From Pseudooceanicola endophyticus (GTDB lineage: Bacteria; Pseudomonadota; Alphaproteobacteria; Rhodobacterales; Rhodobacteraceae), in the NCBI RefSeq assembly GCF_018760365.1, contig NZ_JAHIAB010000017.1:19204-83203 (forward strand): DNA of 64,000 nt, read 5' to 3'. Below, piece after piece: positions 25,337 through 34,028 of this stretch. Position numbers and translations under genes: made by a program. The notes below the pieces were generated by a model. It did not search any database. It had not been told where the DNA came from and was given only the letters and a program-made list of their open reading frames with translations. Each line of letters begins with the position of its first letter. The first letter of the stretch is position 1.

Positions 25337-26316
25337 ATGCCCTATTCGAAGGCGATTACAGTACGCCAAATGGAAGTCCTGAACGCCGTTGCTGCGGCGG
25401 GATCAATGCGCCAGGCCGCGAAACTTCTGGGGGTATCGCAGCCGACCATATCGGCGCAGCTGGCCAAGCTCGAAGAAGCAGTGGGCGCTGAACTGGTGCA
25501 CCGTGATCGGCAACGTCTCGATGTGCTGACGGCGGCCGGGGAACTCTGGGCCCGCACAGCCCGCGCCGTGCTCTTCGAGCTTGAGGGCGGTCGCATCGCC
25601 ACCAGAAGCTATTCGGCCAGCATCGCTACCGTATCCGCTTTGCGACCATGGCCTCGCATTCGGGCCCCGTGGTAGGCTATGCCGCTTCCGAGGCCCGGAA
25701 CGACCCGACGATCTCCGAATTCTTGGCAAGCTGGGCGCCCTCGAGCTCCATGCTGATGGAGTATCTCGAAATCCGCAAAGCCAATATGGCCCTCATGGCT
25801 ATGACCAGCGCTCTCGCGGACTCGCCAACGTTCCATAGTGAAGTGCTTTACGAAGACCGCATCCTCTGGGCAGTACCCAAGAGCGTCGATCCCACATTGG
25901 TTCGAAGCATTATCAACGGGGCCACGCCGTCGGTGGTGCAACCGCCGGCGCTGAGCAACCGGGTGGTGGTGGATGCGCCCCATGAATGGCGCGCGACCAG
26001 CGACATCTGGTTTGCGGCGCACCTGCCCGGCGCGGTGCCATTCTACGTCAGCGACCTGCATCTTGGTGCGACCGAGATCGTGGCGGCCGGATTGGGTACC
26101 TGCCATGTCTCATTCACATTGCATAGCAACCTTTCGGAGCGCATCCGGTCCCAAGTGAACTTCTACGACATAGGTCGCCCCGCACAGCAGATGGTGCTGG
26201 CGACGCCGCGACACCTGATGACGGTGCCCGCCTATGGCAAATACTTCTCTCGACTGACCCGGGTGCTACGGACCCATTACTCCCAACATCTGGCGGATCA
26301 TCTATCGGAACAATAG
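25337..26316 (+). pseudogene. LysR-type regulator, frameshifted
   Basis: The N-terminal helix-turn-helix reads VRQMEVLNAVAAAGSMRQAAKLLGVSQPTISAQLAKLEEAVGAELVHRDRQ from the ATG at 25337, with GGAGG 7 bases upstream. After about residue 82 the frame changes between 25585 and 25600; the remainder, HQKLFGQHRYRIRFATMASHSG, continues in another frame to 26316 as an effector-binding-like domain. Both halves have coding character, so this is a single gene broken by a recent indel or a sequencing error. Confidence 0.65.
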
Positions 26317-26762
26317 CACCAAGAGACCCATTCCTTCGTGAATGGCGGTCCCAGCCCACACAGCTGTGGCACTCTTGCATTGCGAGTGTAAGACCGCATG
26401 TCTTTTCCACCAGCCGGGCCCCGCTGGATCAGCTTGTATGCTGGACGCGGGGCGACCGGTGTCGTCCGTTTGCTCGAAGGATCAATGGGGTAAGATCACC
26501 CTGCCATGTCAGCACATCCAGCACCCGTACGCTCCCGAGGGGATATCCATCGGCGACAGTCAGACTTTAGCAGAGGCTGCATTGCTCGTGCGGCCTAGTC
26601 GAAGACGTTAACATGGCCAACGTTCATGACACATCGTTTAACTTTCGCCGCCAGCCAAATTCGCCTGAGCGAAATCTCCTGCCAGACTTGTTGAAGCAAT
26701 CCTCTTGTCCATGACATTTGGCCTAGGCTAGGGATCAACTGAATGAACATAGGTCAATACCC
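26317..26762. other. Long intergenic region
   Basis: No gene is supported. The last 150 bases are AT-richer and contain GTTCATGA (about 26624) and TGAATGAACAT (about 26740), resembling TGAA/TTCA half-sites of MetR-type operators upstream of the MetR-like regulator. The match is loose. Confidence 0.35.
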
Positions 26763-27635
26763 ATGATCGACATCCAGCCCCTCGCAATCCTTCGCGAAAT
26801 TGACCGGACCGGCAGCCTGACCGATGCCGCCGACCGGATGAACTTGACCCAATCGGCCGTCAGCCACGCCATCCGGCGCTTCGAGGAGCGGCACGGCGTC
26901 AAACTCTGGGAACGCGAGGGACGCAAGCTTCGCCTCACGCCGACGGGAGAGTACCTGCTGGGGTTGGCCGCCCGGGTCTTGCCGCAGCTGGAATACGGCG
27001 CCTCGGTGCTAGAGGATTACGCCCGCGGACGGCGTGGAGCAATCAGGGTCGGAATGGAGTGCCATCCCTGTCAGCACTGGCTGATGCGGGTCGTCGATCC
27101 GTTTCTCGCAGCCTGGCCGGATGTCGATCTCGACGTGACTTCGGCATTTCAATTCGGGGGACTTGCCGCGCTGATTGGGCACGAGATCGATTTGCTTGTC
27201 ACGCCCGACCCCATCGACCGCCCCGGTCTCAAGTACCGGCCCGTGTTCAACTACGAACTGGTTCTGGCGGTCGCCGACGATCACCCGCTGGCCCGAAAAC
27301 GGCAGGTCACAGCCCCCGAGATAGCGTTCGAGACGCTCATCACCTATCCCGTCGCGCGAGAGAGGCTGGATATCTACACGCAGTTCCTCGTGCCCGCCCA
27401 AGCCCTTCCGCGCCGGCACCGCACGGTGGAGACGACCGACCTCATGCTGAGGCTCGTCGCGTCGGGCCGCGCGGTCAGCGCCACGCCCGACTGGCTGCTG
27501 CGGGGCGTAAAGGGCGTTACGGGCGTGCGCATCGGCTCCGGCATCCCGAAATCCATACATCTGGGCTACCGAGCGGGACCAATGCCGGGCTATCTCGAAG
27601 GCTTCATGCAACTGGCGGAATCTGTCGAGATCTGA
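26763..27635 (+). CDS. LysR-family regulator, MetR-like, next to mesXD
   Basis: A 290-residue LysR protein: helix-turn-helix GSLTDAADRMNLTQSAVSHAIRRFEERHG, then an effector domain with GMECHPCQHWLMRVVDPFLAAWPDVDLD, which has the ECHxC segment of MetR. It is clearly related to the regulator at 15960-16862. It sits directly upstream of, and in the same direction as, the folate-independent methionine synthase operon, so control by homocysteine or methionine status is the simplest reading. Confidence 0.88.
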   Translation: MIDIQPLAILREIDRTGSLTDAADRMNLTQSAVSHAIRRFEERHGVKLWEREGRKLRLTPTGEYLLGLAARVLPQLEYGASVLEDYARGRRGAIRVGMECHPCQHWLMRVVDPFLAAWPDVDLDVTSAFQFGGLAALIGHEIDLLVTPDPIDRPGLKYRPVFNYELVLAVADDHPLARKRQVTAPEIAFETLITYPVARERLDIYTQFLVPAQALPRRHRTVETTDLMLRLVASGRAVSATPDWLLRGVKGVTGVRIGSGIPKSIHLGYRAGPMPGYLEGFMQLAESVEI

Positions 27636-27699
27636 GGGTTGGGCCCAGGCATGGAAGCGGTGGCGCGCCCAGAATGACATGACACAGGATCATGTATCC

Positions 27700-27730
27700 C
27701 AGATGAGAAGTCATTTTTGTTCATGTCTTA
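27700..27730. promoter_or_regulatory. Candidate MetR-type operator upstream of mesX
   Basis: ATGAGAAGTCAT (27703-27714) is a short inverted repeat, closely followed by GTTCATG. Both are assembled from TGA/TCA half-sites of the kind MetR recognises (TGAA-N5-TTCA), though no perfect consensus site is present. The next gene starts at 27820. Confidence 0.35.
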
Positions 27731-27819
27731 TCTAAGGCAGTAAGAGGCATCGCCACAGTCATCGGGCCATCCGTCCGACGTCACAGGCATCATGACCACT
27801 GACAGGAGACCGGACCGCC

Positions 27820-28797
27820 ATGACCGAGCCCTTCGCCTTCCAGATCAAGCGCCTTCGGTTTGACAAGGATTACACCCCTGAGAGCAGCACTCGGCTGACG
27901 ACGAATTTCGCAAACCTTGCGCGTGGCGCGCACCGGCAGCAGAACCTCGAAAATGCGCTGCGGATGATCGACAACCGGTTCAACGATCTGGCCAGCTGGG
28001 ACAACCCGCAGGCCGACCGCTATGCGGTCGAGTTGGACATCGTCTCGGTTGATCTGGATTTCGATGGCAGCGGCAAGGCCTTTCCGGCGATCGAGGTGCT
28101 TCAGACCACGATCCTCGACCGCAGGAACGGCCGCCGCGCACCGGGCCTGGTCGGCAACAACTTCTCCTCCTACGTCCGCGACTACGATTTCAGCGTGGTG
28201 CTGCCCGAGCACAACAAGGACCGCGAAAGCTTTTCCCTGCCCGACGACTTCGGAGAGCTACATGGCCGCATCTTCAAGGCCTTCGTCGCCTCGGAGGCCT
28301 ACAAGGCGCAGTTCCGCAAGCCGCCGGTCATCTGCCTGAGCATCTCGGAAACCAAGAGCTACGAGCGCACCGCGAACAGCCACCCCGTGCTGGGTGTCGA
28401 ATATGTCCCCAGTGGCGCGTCCTTGACCGAGACGTACTTTGCCAAGATGGGCCTCAAGGTGCGGTATTTCATGCCGCCGGGCAGCGTCGCGCCACTGGCC
28501 TTCTATCACGCGGGCGACCTGCTGAACGACTACACCAACCTCGAACTGATCGGCACGATCAGCACGATGGAAGCCTTCCAGAAGATCTATCGCCCCGAGA
28601 TCTACAACGCCAATGCCGGCGCCGGTCAGACCTACCGGCCCAGTCTGAACCATCAGGATTTCTCGCCGACCCGCGTGGTCTATGACCGCGAGGAACGCGC
28701 GCGTCTAGCGACCGAGCAAGGCAGGTTTGCCGAAGAAGCCCTGATCAAGCCCTATCGCGCGCGGTTGGCCGAATGGTCTGCCCAGTTCGCCGCCTGA
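27820..28797 (+). CDS. mesX: MesX (DUF1852), putative oxygenase-like partner of methionine synthase MesD
   Basis: A 325-residue protein of the DUF1852 family (FAFQIKRLRFDKDYTPESSTRLTTNFANLARG at the N-terminus, NFSSYVRDYDFSVVLPEHNKDRESFSLPDDFGELHGRIFKAF in the middle). Genetic work on folate-independent methionine synthases showed that MesD requires MesX and oxygen; how MesX contributes chemically was not known. The order mesX-mesD-flavin reductase here matches Acinetobacter-type clusters as I recall them. The ATG at 27820 is 25 bases upstream of mesD's partner spacing and is family-like. Confidence 0.9.
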   Translation: MTEPFAFQIKRLRFDKDYTPESSTRLTTNFANLARGAHRQQNLENALRMIDNRFNDLASWDNPQADRYAVELDIVSVDLDFDGSGKAFPAIEVLQTTILDRRNGRRAPGLVGNNFSSYVRDYDFSVVLPEHNKDRESFSLPDDFGELHGRIFKAFVASEAYKAQFRKPPVICLSISETKSYERTANSHPVLGVEYVPSGASLTETYFAKMGLKVRYFMPPGSVAPLAFYHAGDLLNDYTNLELIGTISTMEAFQKIYRPEIYNANAGAGQTYRPSLNHQDFSPTRVVYDREERARLATEQGRFAEEALIKPYRARLAEWSAQFAA

Positions 28798-28822
28798 TCC
28801 AGAACCGATGAGAGACATAACC

Positions 28823-29863
28823 ATGACCAAATTGCTTCCCACCTCCACCGCCGGCAGCCTGCCGAAACCCGCCTGGCTGGCCGAGCCTGAGAAACTCTGG
28901 TCGCCGTGGAAAATGGACGGCGCGGCGCTGGCACAGGCCAAGCAGGATGCCCTGCGCGTGACTTTGGCCGAACAGCGCGACGCCGGCATCGACATCGTCA
29001 GCGACGGCGAGCAGACACGCCAACATTTCGTCACCACCTTTATCGAGGGGCTGGAGGGCGTCGACTTCGAACAGCGCGAGACGGTGCGCATCCGGGATCG
29101 CTATGACGCCAGCGTGCCGACGGTGGTCGGTGCCGTGGCCCGCCCCCGCTCGATCTTCGTCGAGGATGCGAAATTCCTGCGCGGCCTCACCGATGCCCCG
29201 ATCAAATGGGCCTTGCCCGGGCCGATGACCATGATCGACACGCTCTATGACGCGCATTACCGCAGCCGCGAAAAGCTGGCCTGGGAATTCGCCAAACTTC
29301 TGAACGAAGAGGCGAAAGAGCTGGAAGCCGCCGGGATCGACATTATCCAGTTTGACGAACCCGCCTTCAACGTCTTCTTTGAAGAGGTGAACGACTGGGG
29401 CATGGCAGCGCTGGAACGCGCCATGGAAGGCTTGGATTGCCAGAAGGCCGTTCACGTCTGCTATGGCTATGGCATCAAGGCCAACACCGACTGGAAAGCG
29501 ACGCTCGGCTCGGAATGGCGGCAGTACGAGATGATCTTTCCCGCCATTCAGAAATCCAGCGTCGATCTGGTCTCGCTCGAATGCCACAACAGCCACGTTC
29601 CGCTGGACCTGATCGAGATGCTGCGCGGCAAAAAGGTTATGGTGGGCGCCATCGACGTGGCAACCAACACGATCGAGACGCCCGAAGAGGTTGCCGCGAC
29701 CCTGCGCAAGGCACTGCAATTCGTGGATGTGGACAAGCTTTATCCCTGCACCAACTGCGGGATGACACCCCTGTCACGGCAGGTCGCGCGCGGCAAACTT
29801 GCGGCGCTGAGCGCGGGAGCCGAGATCATCCGCCGCGAGCTGGGGGTGTCTGCGGCAGCATGA
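28823..29863 (+). CDS. mesD: MesD, folate-independent core methionine synthase
   Basis: A 346-residue MetE-catalytic-domain-like protein without the N-terminal folate-binding half. It begins KLLPTSTAGSLPKPAWLAEP. Zinc ligands expected in MetE are visible: HVC near residue 212, an SLECHNSH segment near 252 and YPCTNCGMTP near 311. Members of this family methylate homocysteine using a methyl donor other than methyl-tetrahydrofolate and depend on MesX. The ATG at 28823 agrees with the usual N-terminus; an ATG 15 bases upstream is less likely. The next gene overlaps by ATGA. Confidence 0.9.
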   Translation: MTKLLPTSTAGSLPKPAWLAEPEKLWSPWKMDGAALAQAKQDALRVTLAEQRDAGIDIVSDGEQTRQHFVTTFIEGLEGVDFEQRETVRIRDRYDASVPTVVGAVARPRSIFVEDAKFLRGLTDAPIKWALPGPMTMIDTLYDAHYRSREKLAWEFAKLLNEEAKELEAAGIDIIQFDEPAFNVFFEEVNDWGMAALERAMEGLDCQKAVHVCYGYGIKANTDWKATLGSEWRQYEMIFPAIQKSSVDLVSLECHNSHVPLDLIEMLRGKKVMVGAIDVATNTIETPEEVAATLRKALQFVDVDKLYPCTNCGMTPLSRQVARGKLAALSAGAEIIRRELGVSAAA

Positions 29864-30354
29864 CCCTCGCAACGGTAGACATTGACCCCCAGGCGCTGCG
29901 CGCATGCTGCGGTCGTTTCGCCACCGGCGTGACGGTCGTGACCACCCGCACGCCTGAGGGCGATCACGGCATGACCATCAGCGCCTTCATGTCGGTCTCG
30001 CTCGATCCGCCGCTGGTGTGCATTTCCGTCGGGACCGGGGCGCGGATGCTGCCCAAACTGCGCACCTCGAACCGCTATGCGGTCAACATCCTGGCCGAGA
30101 ACATGCGCGCCCATGCGCTGCACTTTGCCGGACGGCCCGATGCGGGCTTGCGCTATCTGTTCGAAGACCGGCACGGCCTGCCTGTCCTGCGCGGGGCGGC
30201 GGCGGTTCTGGTGACGGATGTGGTCCAGACCATCGAGGCCGGGGACCATGTCCTTGTGATTGGCCAGGTTACACACCTGGAGCAGTGCTCCACGGCCCGG
30301 CCGCTGCTGCATCACGCTGGCCGGTTCGGCGGCGTCAGTGCTCACGCAGCGTAA
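29860..30354 (+). CDS. Flavin reductase family protein (MesD/MesX-linked)
   Basis: A 164-residue FMN-binding split-barrel protein: CCGRFATGVTVVTTRTPEGDHGMTISAFMSVSLDPPLVCISV is the classic N-terminal signature, and HVLVIGQVTHLE lies near the end. It overlaps mesD by ATGA, so it is co-translated. It probably supplies reduced flavin to MesX, in keeping with the oxygen need of this methionine synthase; that link is an inference from gene order. Confidence 0.88.
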   Translation: MTLATVDIDPQALRACCGRFATGVTVVTTRTPEGDHGMTISAFMSVSLDPPLVCISVGTGARMLPKLRTSNRYAVNILAENMRAHALHFAGRPDAGLRYLFEDRHGLPVLRGAAAVLVTDVVQTIEAGDHVLVIGQVTHLEQCSTARPLLHHAGRFGGVSAHAA

Positions 30355-30386
30355 AGCCCGACATAAGTAAGCAGAATTGGATGTCG

Positions 30387-30408
30387 TGGCCTGCCAAAGC
30401 GCAGGCCA
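30387..30408. terminator. Hairpin between convergent genes
   Basis: TGGCCTGC, a 6-base loop, GCAGGCCA, between the flavin reductase stop and the convergent dehydrogenase. As a symmetric stem it could act in both directions. Confidence 0.5.
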
Positions 30409-30546
30409 TGATGCGCTTTTCCGGTGCCAGGCGGTTTCCGGGCGACCGAACCGCGAATACTTCGGTCCGCGCCTTGAAAGTGCCCGCGATGGCGGCGCGG
30501 GCCCCTTCTGCTCAAGTCTCGGACATGAACATCCTGAAAGGTGCGA

Positions 30547-31710
30547 TCATGCGGGCACGATCACGCCCGGCAGATCGTTCTTCACCATTGTCTCGCTCGG
30601 CTGGAAATGGATCACCGAGCGGATCGACTTTCCCGCATGCAGCAGATCAAACGCTGTATTTATCTGTTCATGGGTCATGTTGTGGGTGATGTAGGGGTCG
30701 ACGTCGAAATCACCCCGCAGCCATTCATCCACCATGCCCGGCAACTGGCTGCGCCCCAAAACGCCACCAAAGGCCGATCCGCGCCAGACACGGCCCGTGA
30801 CCAGCTGGAAGGGGCGCGTGGCAATTTCCTCACCCGCGCCAGCCACGCCGATGACGGTGCATTCACCCCATCCCTTGTGGCAGCATTCCAGGGCCGAACG
30901 CATGACGTTCACATTGCCGATGCACTCGAAACTATAGTCGACACCGCCATTCGTCATCTCGACGATGATGTCCTGGATCGGTTGTGAGAAATCGGCGGGG
31001 TTGATGCATTCGGTCGCGCCGAGTTGCCGCGCCAGGGCGAACTTCTCGGGATTGGTATCGATGCCGATGATGCGCGATGCGCCCTGCATCTTGGCGCCCT
31101 GGGTAACCGCCATGCCGACGGCGCCCAGGCCAAAGACGGCAACCGTTGCGCCGATTTCGACCTTGGCCGTGTTACGCACAGCGCCCATGCCGGTCGGGAT
31201 CGCGCAGCCCATGACACTTGCCTTGGAGAGCGGCGCCTCCTTGCTGATCTTGGCCACGGCGATCTCGGGCAGCACAGTGTATTCCGCGAAAGTCGAGGTG
31301 CCCATGTAGTGATGGATCTTCTTGCCCTTGTAGCTGAAGCGCGAGGTGCCATCGGGCATCACGCCCTGCCCTTGGGTCTTGCGTATGGTCTGGCAGAGGT
31401 TCGTCTTGCCGGACTTGATGTAGGGGCAGTTCGGATCCTCCGGGGTGTAGAGCGGGATCACGTGATCGCCCGGCTTGACCGAGGTCACACCGGCACCCAG
31501 CTCCTCGACGATACCGACGGCCTCGTGACCGAGGACGGCGGGGAACAGCCCTTCGGGGTCAGCACCCGAAAGGGTGAACATGTCGGTATGGCACAGGCTG
31601 GTCGTGACGATACGGATCAGGACCTCACCTTCCTTGGGACCATCAAGGTCGATTTCCTCGATTTCGAGGGGGCGGTTCGGCTCCCAGGCAACGGCGGCGC
31701 GGATCTTCAT
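30547..31710 (-). CDS. frmA: S-(hydroxymethyl)glutathione dehydrogenase / class III alcohol dehydrogenase
   Basis: A 387-residue zinc-type dehydrogenase that oxidises S-hydroxymethylglutathione in formaldehyde detoxification. Catalytic-zinc residues are present: Cys40 (SLCHTD), His62-Glu63 (GHE) and Cys169 (MGCAIPTG). The Rossmann motif VFGLGAVG lies near residue 193 and [14 protein letters not shown] near 262. The structural-zinc lobe is odd: it reads [18 protein letters not shown], so two of the usual four cysteines are Asp92 and Ile98. The C-terminus is about 15 residues longer than E. coli FrmA. Divergent from the regulator at 31832. Confidence 0.9.
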   Translation of the reverse strand: MKIRAAVAWEPNRPLEIEEIDLDGPKEGEVLIRIVTTSLCHTDMFTLSGADPEGLFPAVLGHEAVGIVEELGAGVTSVKPGDHVIPLYTPEDPNCPYIKSGKTNLCQTIRKTQGQGVMPDGTSRFSYKGKKIHHYMGTSTFAEYTVLPEIAVAKISKEAPLSKASVMGCAIPTGMGAVRNTAKVEIGATVAVFGLGAVGMAVTQGAKMQGASRIIGIDTNPEKFALARQLGATECINPADFSQPIQDIIVEMTNGGVDYSFECIGNVNVMRSALECCHKGWGECTVIGVAGAGEEIATRPFQLVTGRVWRGSAFGGVLGRSQLPGMVDEWLRGDFDVDPYITHNMTHEQINTAFDLLHAGKSIRSVIHFQPSETMVKNDLPGVIVPA

Positions 31711-31742
31711 GGTGGGTTTCCTTGTTGTCCTACTGGTCGCAA

Positions 31743-31759
31743 GTGTTACACCGTAACAC
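31743..31759. promoter_or_regulatory. Palindrome in the frmA / AraC-type regulator divergent promoter region
   Basis: GTGTTAC-ACC-GTAACAC is a perfect 7+7 inverted repeat with a 3-base centre, 32 bases upstream of the dehydrogenase ATG and 72 bases upstream of the regulator ATG. Its position fits an operator serving one or both divergent genes. The binding protein is unknown; AraC-type regulators more often use direct repeats, so another factor is possible. Confidence 0.6.
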
Positions 31760-31831
31760 CCCCGACACGAGCGAACTGACCCACGCCATCTGGCCAGTCA
31801 ACGCGCCATACTGGCCACCGCAGGACCAAGC

Positions 31832-32854
31832 ATGCCAAGAGAGCACGAACGGACCGAGACATCGGATCAGCGACGCCAGGTCACGCTGATCATCTACCCC
31901 GGCTTCAAGACGCTGGAAGCAACCGGCCCCCTGAGTGTGCTGGGCTATGCCTCCCAGCAACTCGCTGCTACGGGGCGTCCGGGCGGCTATGATGTGACCA
32001 TAGCCGCACCGCAATCCGGGCCCGTTCCATCCGACACGCTGATATCGATCGAGGCCAGCGTGGCGTTGAAGGATCTGGCTGCCCGCGACACTGTGCTGAT
32101 TGCCGGCTCCGCCCGGATCGAAGAGGCCCTGGCGCGCGAAACGGCTCTGGTAGCTTGGTGCCGGGAACACGGCCCTGCGGTGCTCCGCTGCGCGGCGCTC
32201 TGCACGGGGTCATTCTTTCTGGCTGAGGCCGGTCTGCTGGAAGGTAAGCGGGCGGCGACCCACTGGAAATACGCGGACCAGTTGCGCCAACGCTTTGCCG
32301 AGGTCGAGGTGGATGCCGACGCGATCTTCGTGCAGGAGGGCAGTTTCTGGACTTCGGCCGGGGTGACAGCCGCAATCGATCTTACACTGGCCTTCGTCGA
32401 ACAGGACTATGGCCGCGACATTGCTCTGGCCGTGGCACGGGACATGGTGATGTACCTTAAACGGCCCGGCGGCCAGTCTCAGTTCAGCACCCTACTAACC
32501 GGCCAGACGTCCAACCCGGCCGGCATGCGAGACGTTCTCACCTGGATGAACGAGCGGCTTGATCAGCCTTTGACACTGGAAGAGATTGCCTCACAACAGG
32601 GCATGAGCGTGCGCAGCCTCACCCGCGCCTTCACGGCCGAAATCGGTGCATCCCCGATAGCAACGTTGGAGCGCCTGCGCTGCGACCGGGCAAAGGCGCT
32701 GCTGCTCGATACCGACTTGCCGCTAAAGGCCGTGGCCTACAGGGCGGGGTTTCGCACGGACGAACAGATGCGCAAGACCTTTCAGCGCCGGTTCTCTCTG
32801 TCGCCGCGCGACTACCGGGCGCGCTTTGCGACCTCGGGCACGCGGGCGGAGTGA
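31832..32854 (+). CDS. GlxA-type transcriptional regulator (DJ-1/PfpI domain + AraC helix-turn-helix)
   Basis: A 340-residue regulator. Residues 17-185 form a DJ-1/PfpI-like domain with the nucleophile-elbow segment AALCTGSFFLAEAGLLEGKRAATHW; residues about 230-330 are an AraC-type double helix-turn-helix (LTLEEIASQQGMSVRSLTRAF and FQRRFSLSPRDYRARF). Such proteins often regulate amine or quaternary ammonium catabolism. Divergent location next to a formaldehyde-handling enzyme suggests it senses a formaldehyde-releasing compound, but this is only context. Confidence 0.9.
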   Translation: MPREHERTETSDQRRQVTLIIYPGFKTLEATGPLSVLGYASQQLAATGRPGGYDVTIAAPQSGPVPSDTLISIEASVALKDLAARDTVLIAGSARIEEALARETALVAWCREHGPAVLRCAALCTGSFFLAEAGLLEGKRAATHWKYADQLRQRFAEVEVDADAIFVQEGSFWTSAGVTAAIDLTLAFVEQDYGRDIALAVARDMVMYLKRPGGQSQFSTLLTGQTSNPAGMRDVLTWMNERLDQPLTLEEIASQQGMSVRSLTRAFTAEIGASPIATLERLRCDRAKALLLDTDLPLKAVAYRAGFRTDEQMRKTFQRRFSLSPRDYRARFATSGTRAE

Positions 32855-32869
32855 TGCCTTGCGATCCTT

Positions 32870-32897
32870 GCCCCCGGAAACACGAAGCCTCGGGGGC
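32870..32897. terminator. Bidirectional hairpin between convergent genes
   Basis: GCCCCCG and CGGGGGC pair around a 14-base loop between the AraC-type gene and the end of the zinc operon. Suitable to terminate both transcripts; no T-run is present. Confidence 0.5.
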
Positions 32898-32904
32898 GCG
32901 GCGC

Positions 32905-33543
32905 TCAGTGGAGGTACGCAACCTCGCTTGCCTGCGCGGGGTCTTCGACCGGATCGAGCACTAGCAGCAGTCGTGTTTCCCCGGTTCCGGCGATCGGCGG
33001 CGAGCGATGCAAAAGACCGGAGAGCGGGGCTTCCGGCCACCGTGTCCCACGCAGGATGACGGGCGACCCGGTCGGGACGGTCATGACCTTGGTGGGATCA
33101 CTTCCATCGCCGGAGATCCCGTATTGCGTCCCCGTTCCCCGATAGGTGCAGATCAGCCGGGCCGTCACCGCGTCAACATGAAACTTCCGGCAGGCGTTGG
33201 TCTGCACAACGTCGAGGCGCAGCTGCAGGTAGGGGCAATTCATGACGTCGGAAAAGATCAGTGCCAGCGCCGAGGCATCCTCGATCAGCATGTTGTTCTC
33301 CGGTCCCTCTGGGGTTCCGCAGAAGCGGGTGATCTCGATCAGCGCGTCGCACACCGCTTTGGGCCTCAGGATGACGCGGGCGCGCGGCAACTGCTCTGGC
33401 GGCAGCGAGTCGATCCAGTGTTGGAAACGGCTAAGCGGGCTTCGCTCCCAGAGTGCGGCGGCAGCACCTGGCCGGTGAATTGCCGCGAGAGCTTCGGGAC
33501 TGGATCCAACGGCGATGCATCGCTTCAACTCTTCTGGGACCAT
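32905..33543 (-). CDS. DUF1826 family protein, last gene of the Zur operon
   Basis: A 212-residue protein of the DUF1826 family, function unknown. The C-terminal half carries FHVD (His122-x-Asp124), then LLHRSPP (His179) and RLLLVLD (Arg191). This spacing resembles the HxD...H...R facial triad and 2-oxoglutarate-binding Arg of Fe(II)/2-oxoglutarate oxygenases; the resemblance is my reading and not an established assignment. Its ATG overlaps the upstream stop (TGATG). DUF1826 genes tend to occur near Zur genes, which fits its place here. Confidence 0.75.
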   Translation of the reverse strand: MVPEELKRCIAVGSSPEALAAIHRPGAAAALWERSPLSRFQHWIDSLPPEQLPRARVILRPKAVCDALIEITRFCGTPEGPENNMLIEDASALALIFSDVMNCPYLQLRLDVVQTNACRKFHVDAVTARLICTYRGTGTQYGISGDGSDPTKVMTVPTGSPVILRGTRWPEAPLSGLLHRSPPIAGTGETRLLLVLDPVEDPAQASEVAYLH

Positions 33544-34028
33544 CAGCTTGGCTCCGGCGGCCGGTAAGGCAGCGACGAGTGATGCAGGACGATGCGCAGC
33601 GTGCCGGTCTCGTCCTTCTTGTAGCCGAAGCTCTTGTCGACCGTGGTCACGGAGCCGTCCCTGTTGGTGAGCTTGATCCAGCCCATCCACATCGCGATAT
33701 CGCCCTGGATGAACGTGGTGGAGGTGATGTTCTCGGTCGCACGCCAGCCCATGATCGCGAAACCGTTGTCGAGCGGATATTCCTCGGAATGGCCACAGAA
33801 ATAGGCCAGGGCGCCGGCCTTTGTCGGGCGGAAGGTCTGTTCGCCGCTCGACATGGTCGGTTTGAACAGCACGGGTCCGAGGTTGTACCCATAGTAGCTG
33901 TCCAGATTGGCCGACGCGACCTTGCGAGCGGCCTCGATGCCGCCCTCCTCGAAGGCCTTCGAGATGGCGATCTTACCATTGCCCCATGTCACCAGGGCCT
34001 GTTCGATCTCTTCTTGCGTGATCTGCAT
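33543..34028 (-). CDS. NTF2/SnoaL-like protein in the Zur operon
   Basis: A 161-residue soluble protein whose layout (N-terminal helix EEIEQALVTWGNGKIAISKAFEEGG, then ALAYFCGHSEEYPLDNGFAIMGWRATENITSTTFIQGDIAMWMGWIKLTNRDGS, then VDKSFGYKKDETGTLRIVLHHSSLPY) matches small alpha+beta-barrel proteins of the NTF2/SnoaL type, which bind or isomerise small molecules. The ligand is unknown. It starts immediately after the DUF35 gene and its stop overlaps the DUF1826 start, so all are co-translated. Confidence 0.7.
   Translation of the reverse strand: MQITQEEIEQALVTWGNGKIAISKAFEEGGIEAARKVASANLDSYYGYNLGPVLFKPTMSSGEQTFRPTKAGALAYFCGHSEEYPLDNGFAIMGWRATENITSTTFIQGDIAMWMGWIKLTNRDGSVTTVDKSFGYKKDETGTLRIVLHHSSLPYRPPEPS

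Noticed and set aside
26342..26611. A small plus-strand open frame before the MetR-like regulator
   Set aside because: Unusual composition, no ribosome-binding site and no recognisable feature.
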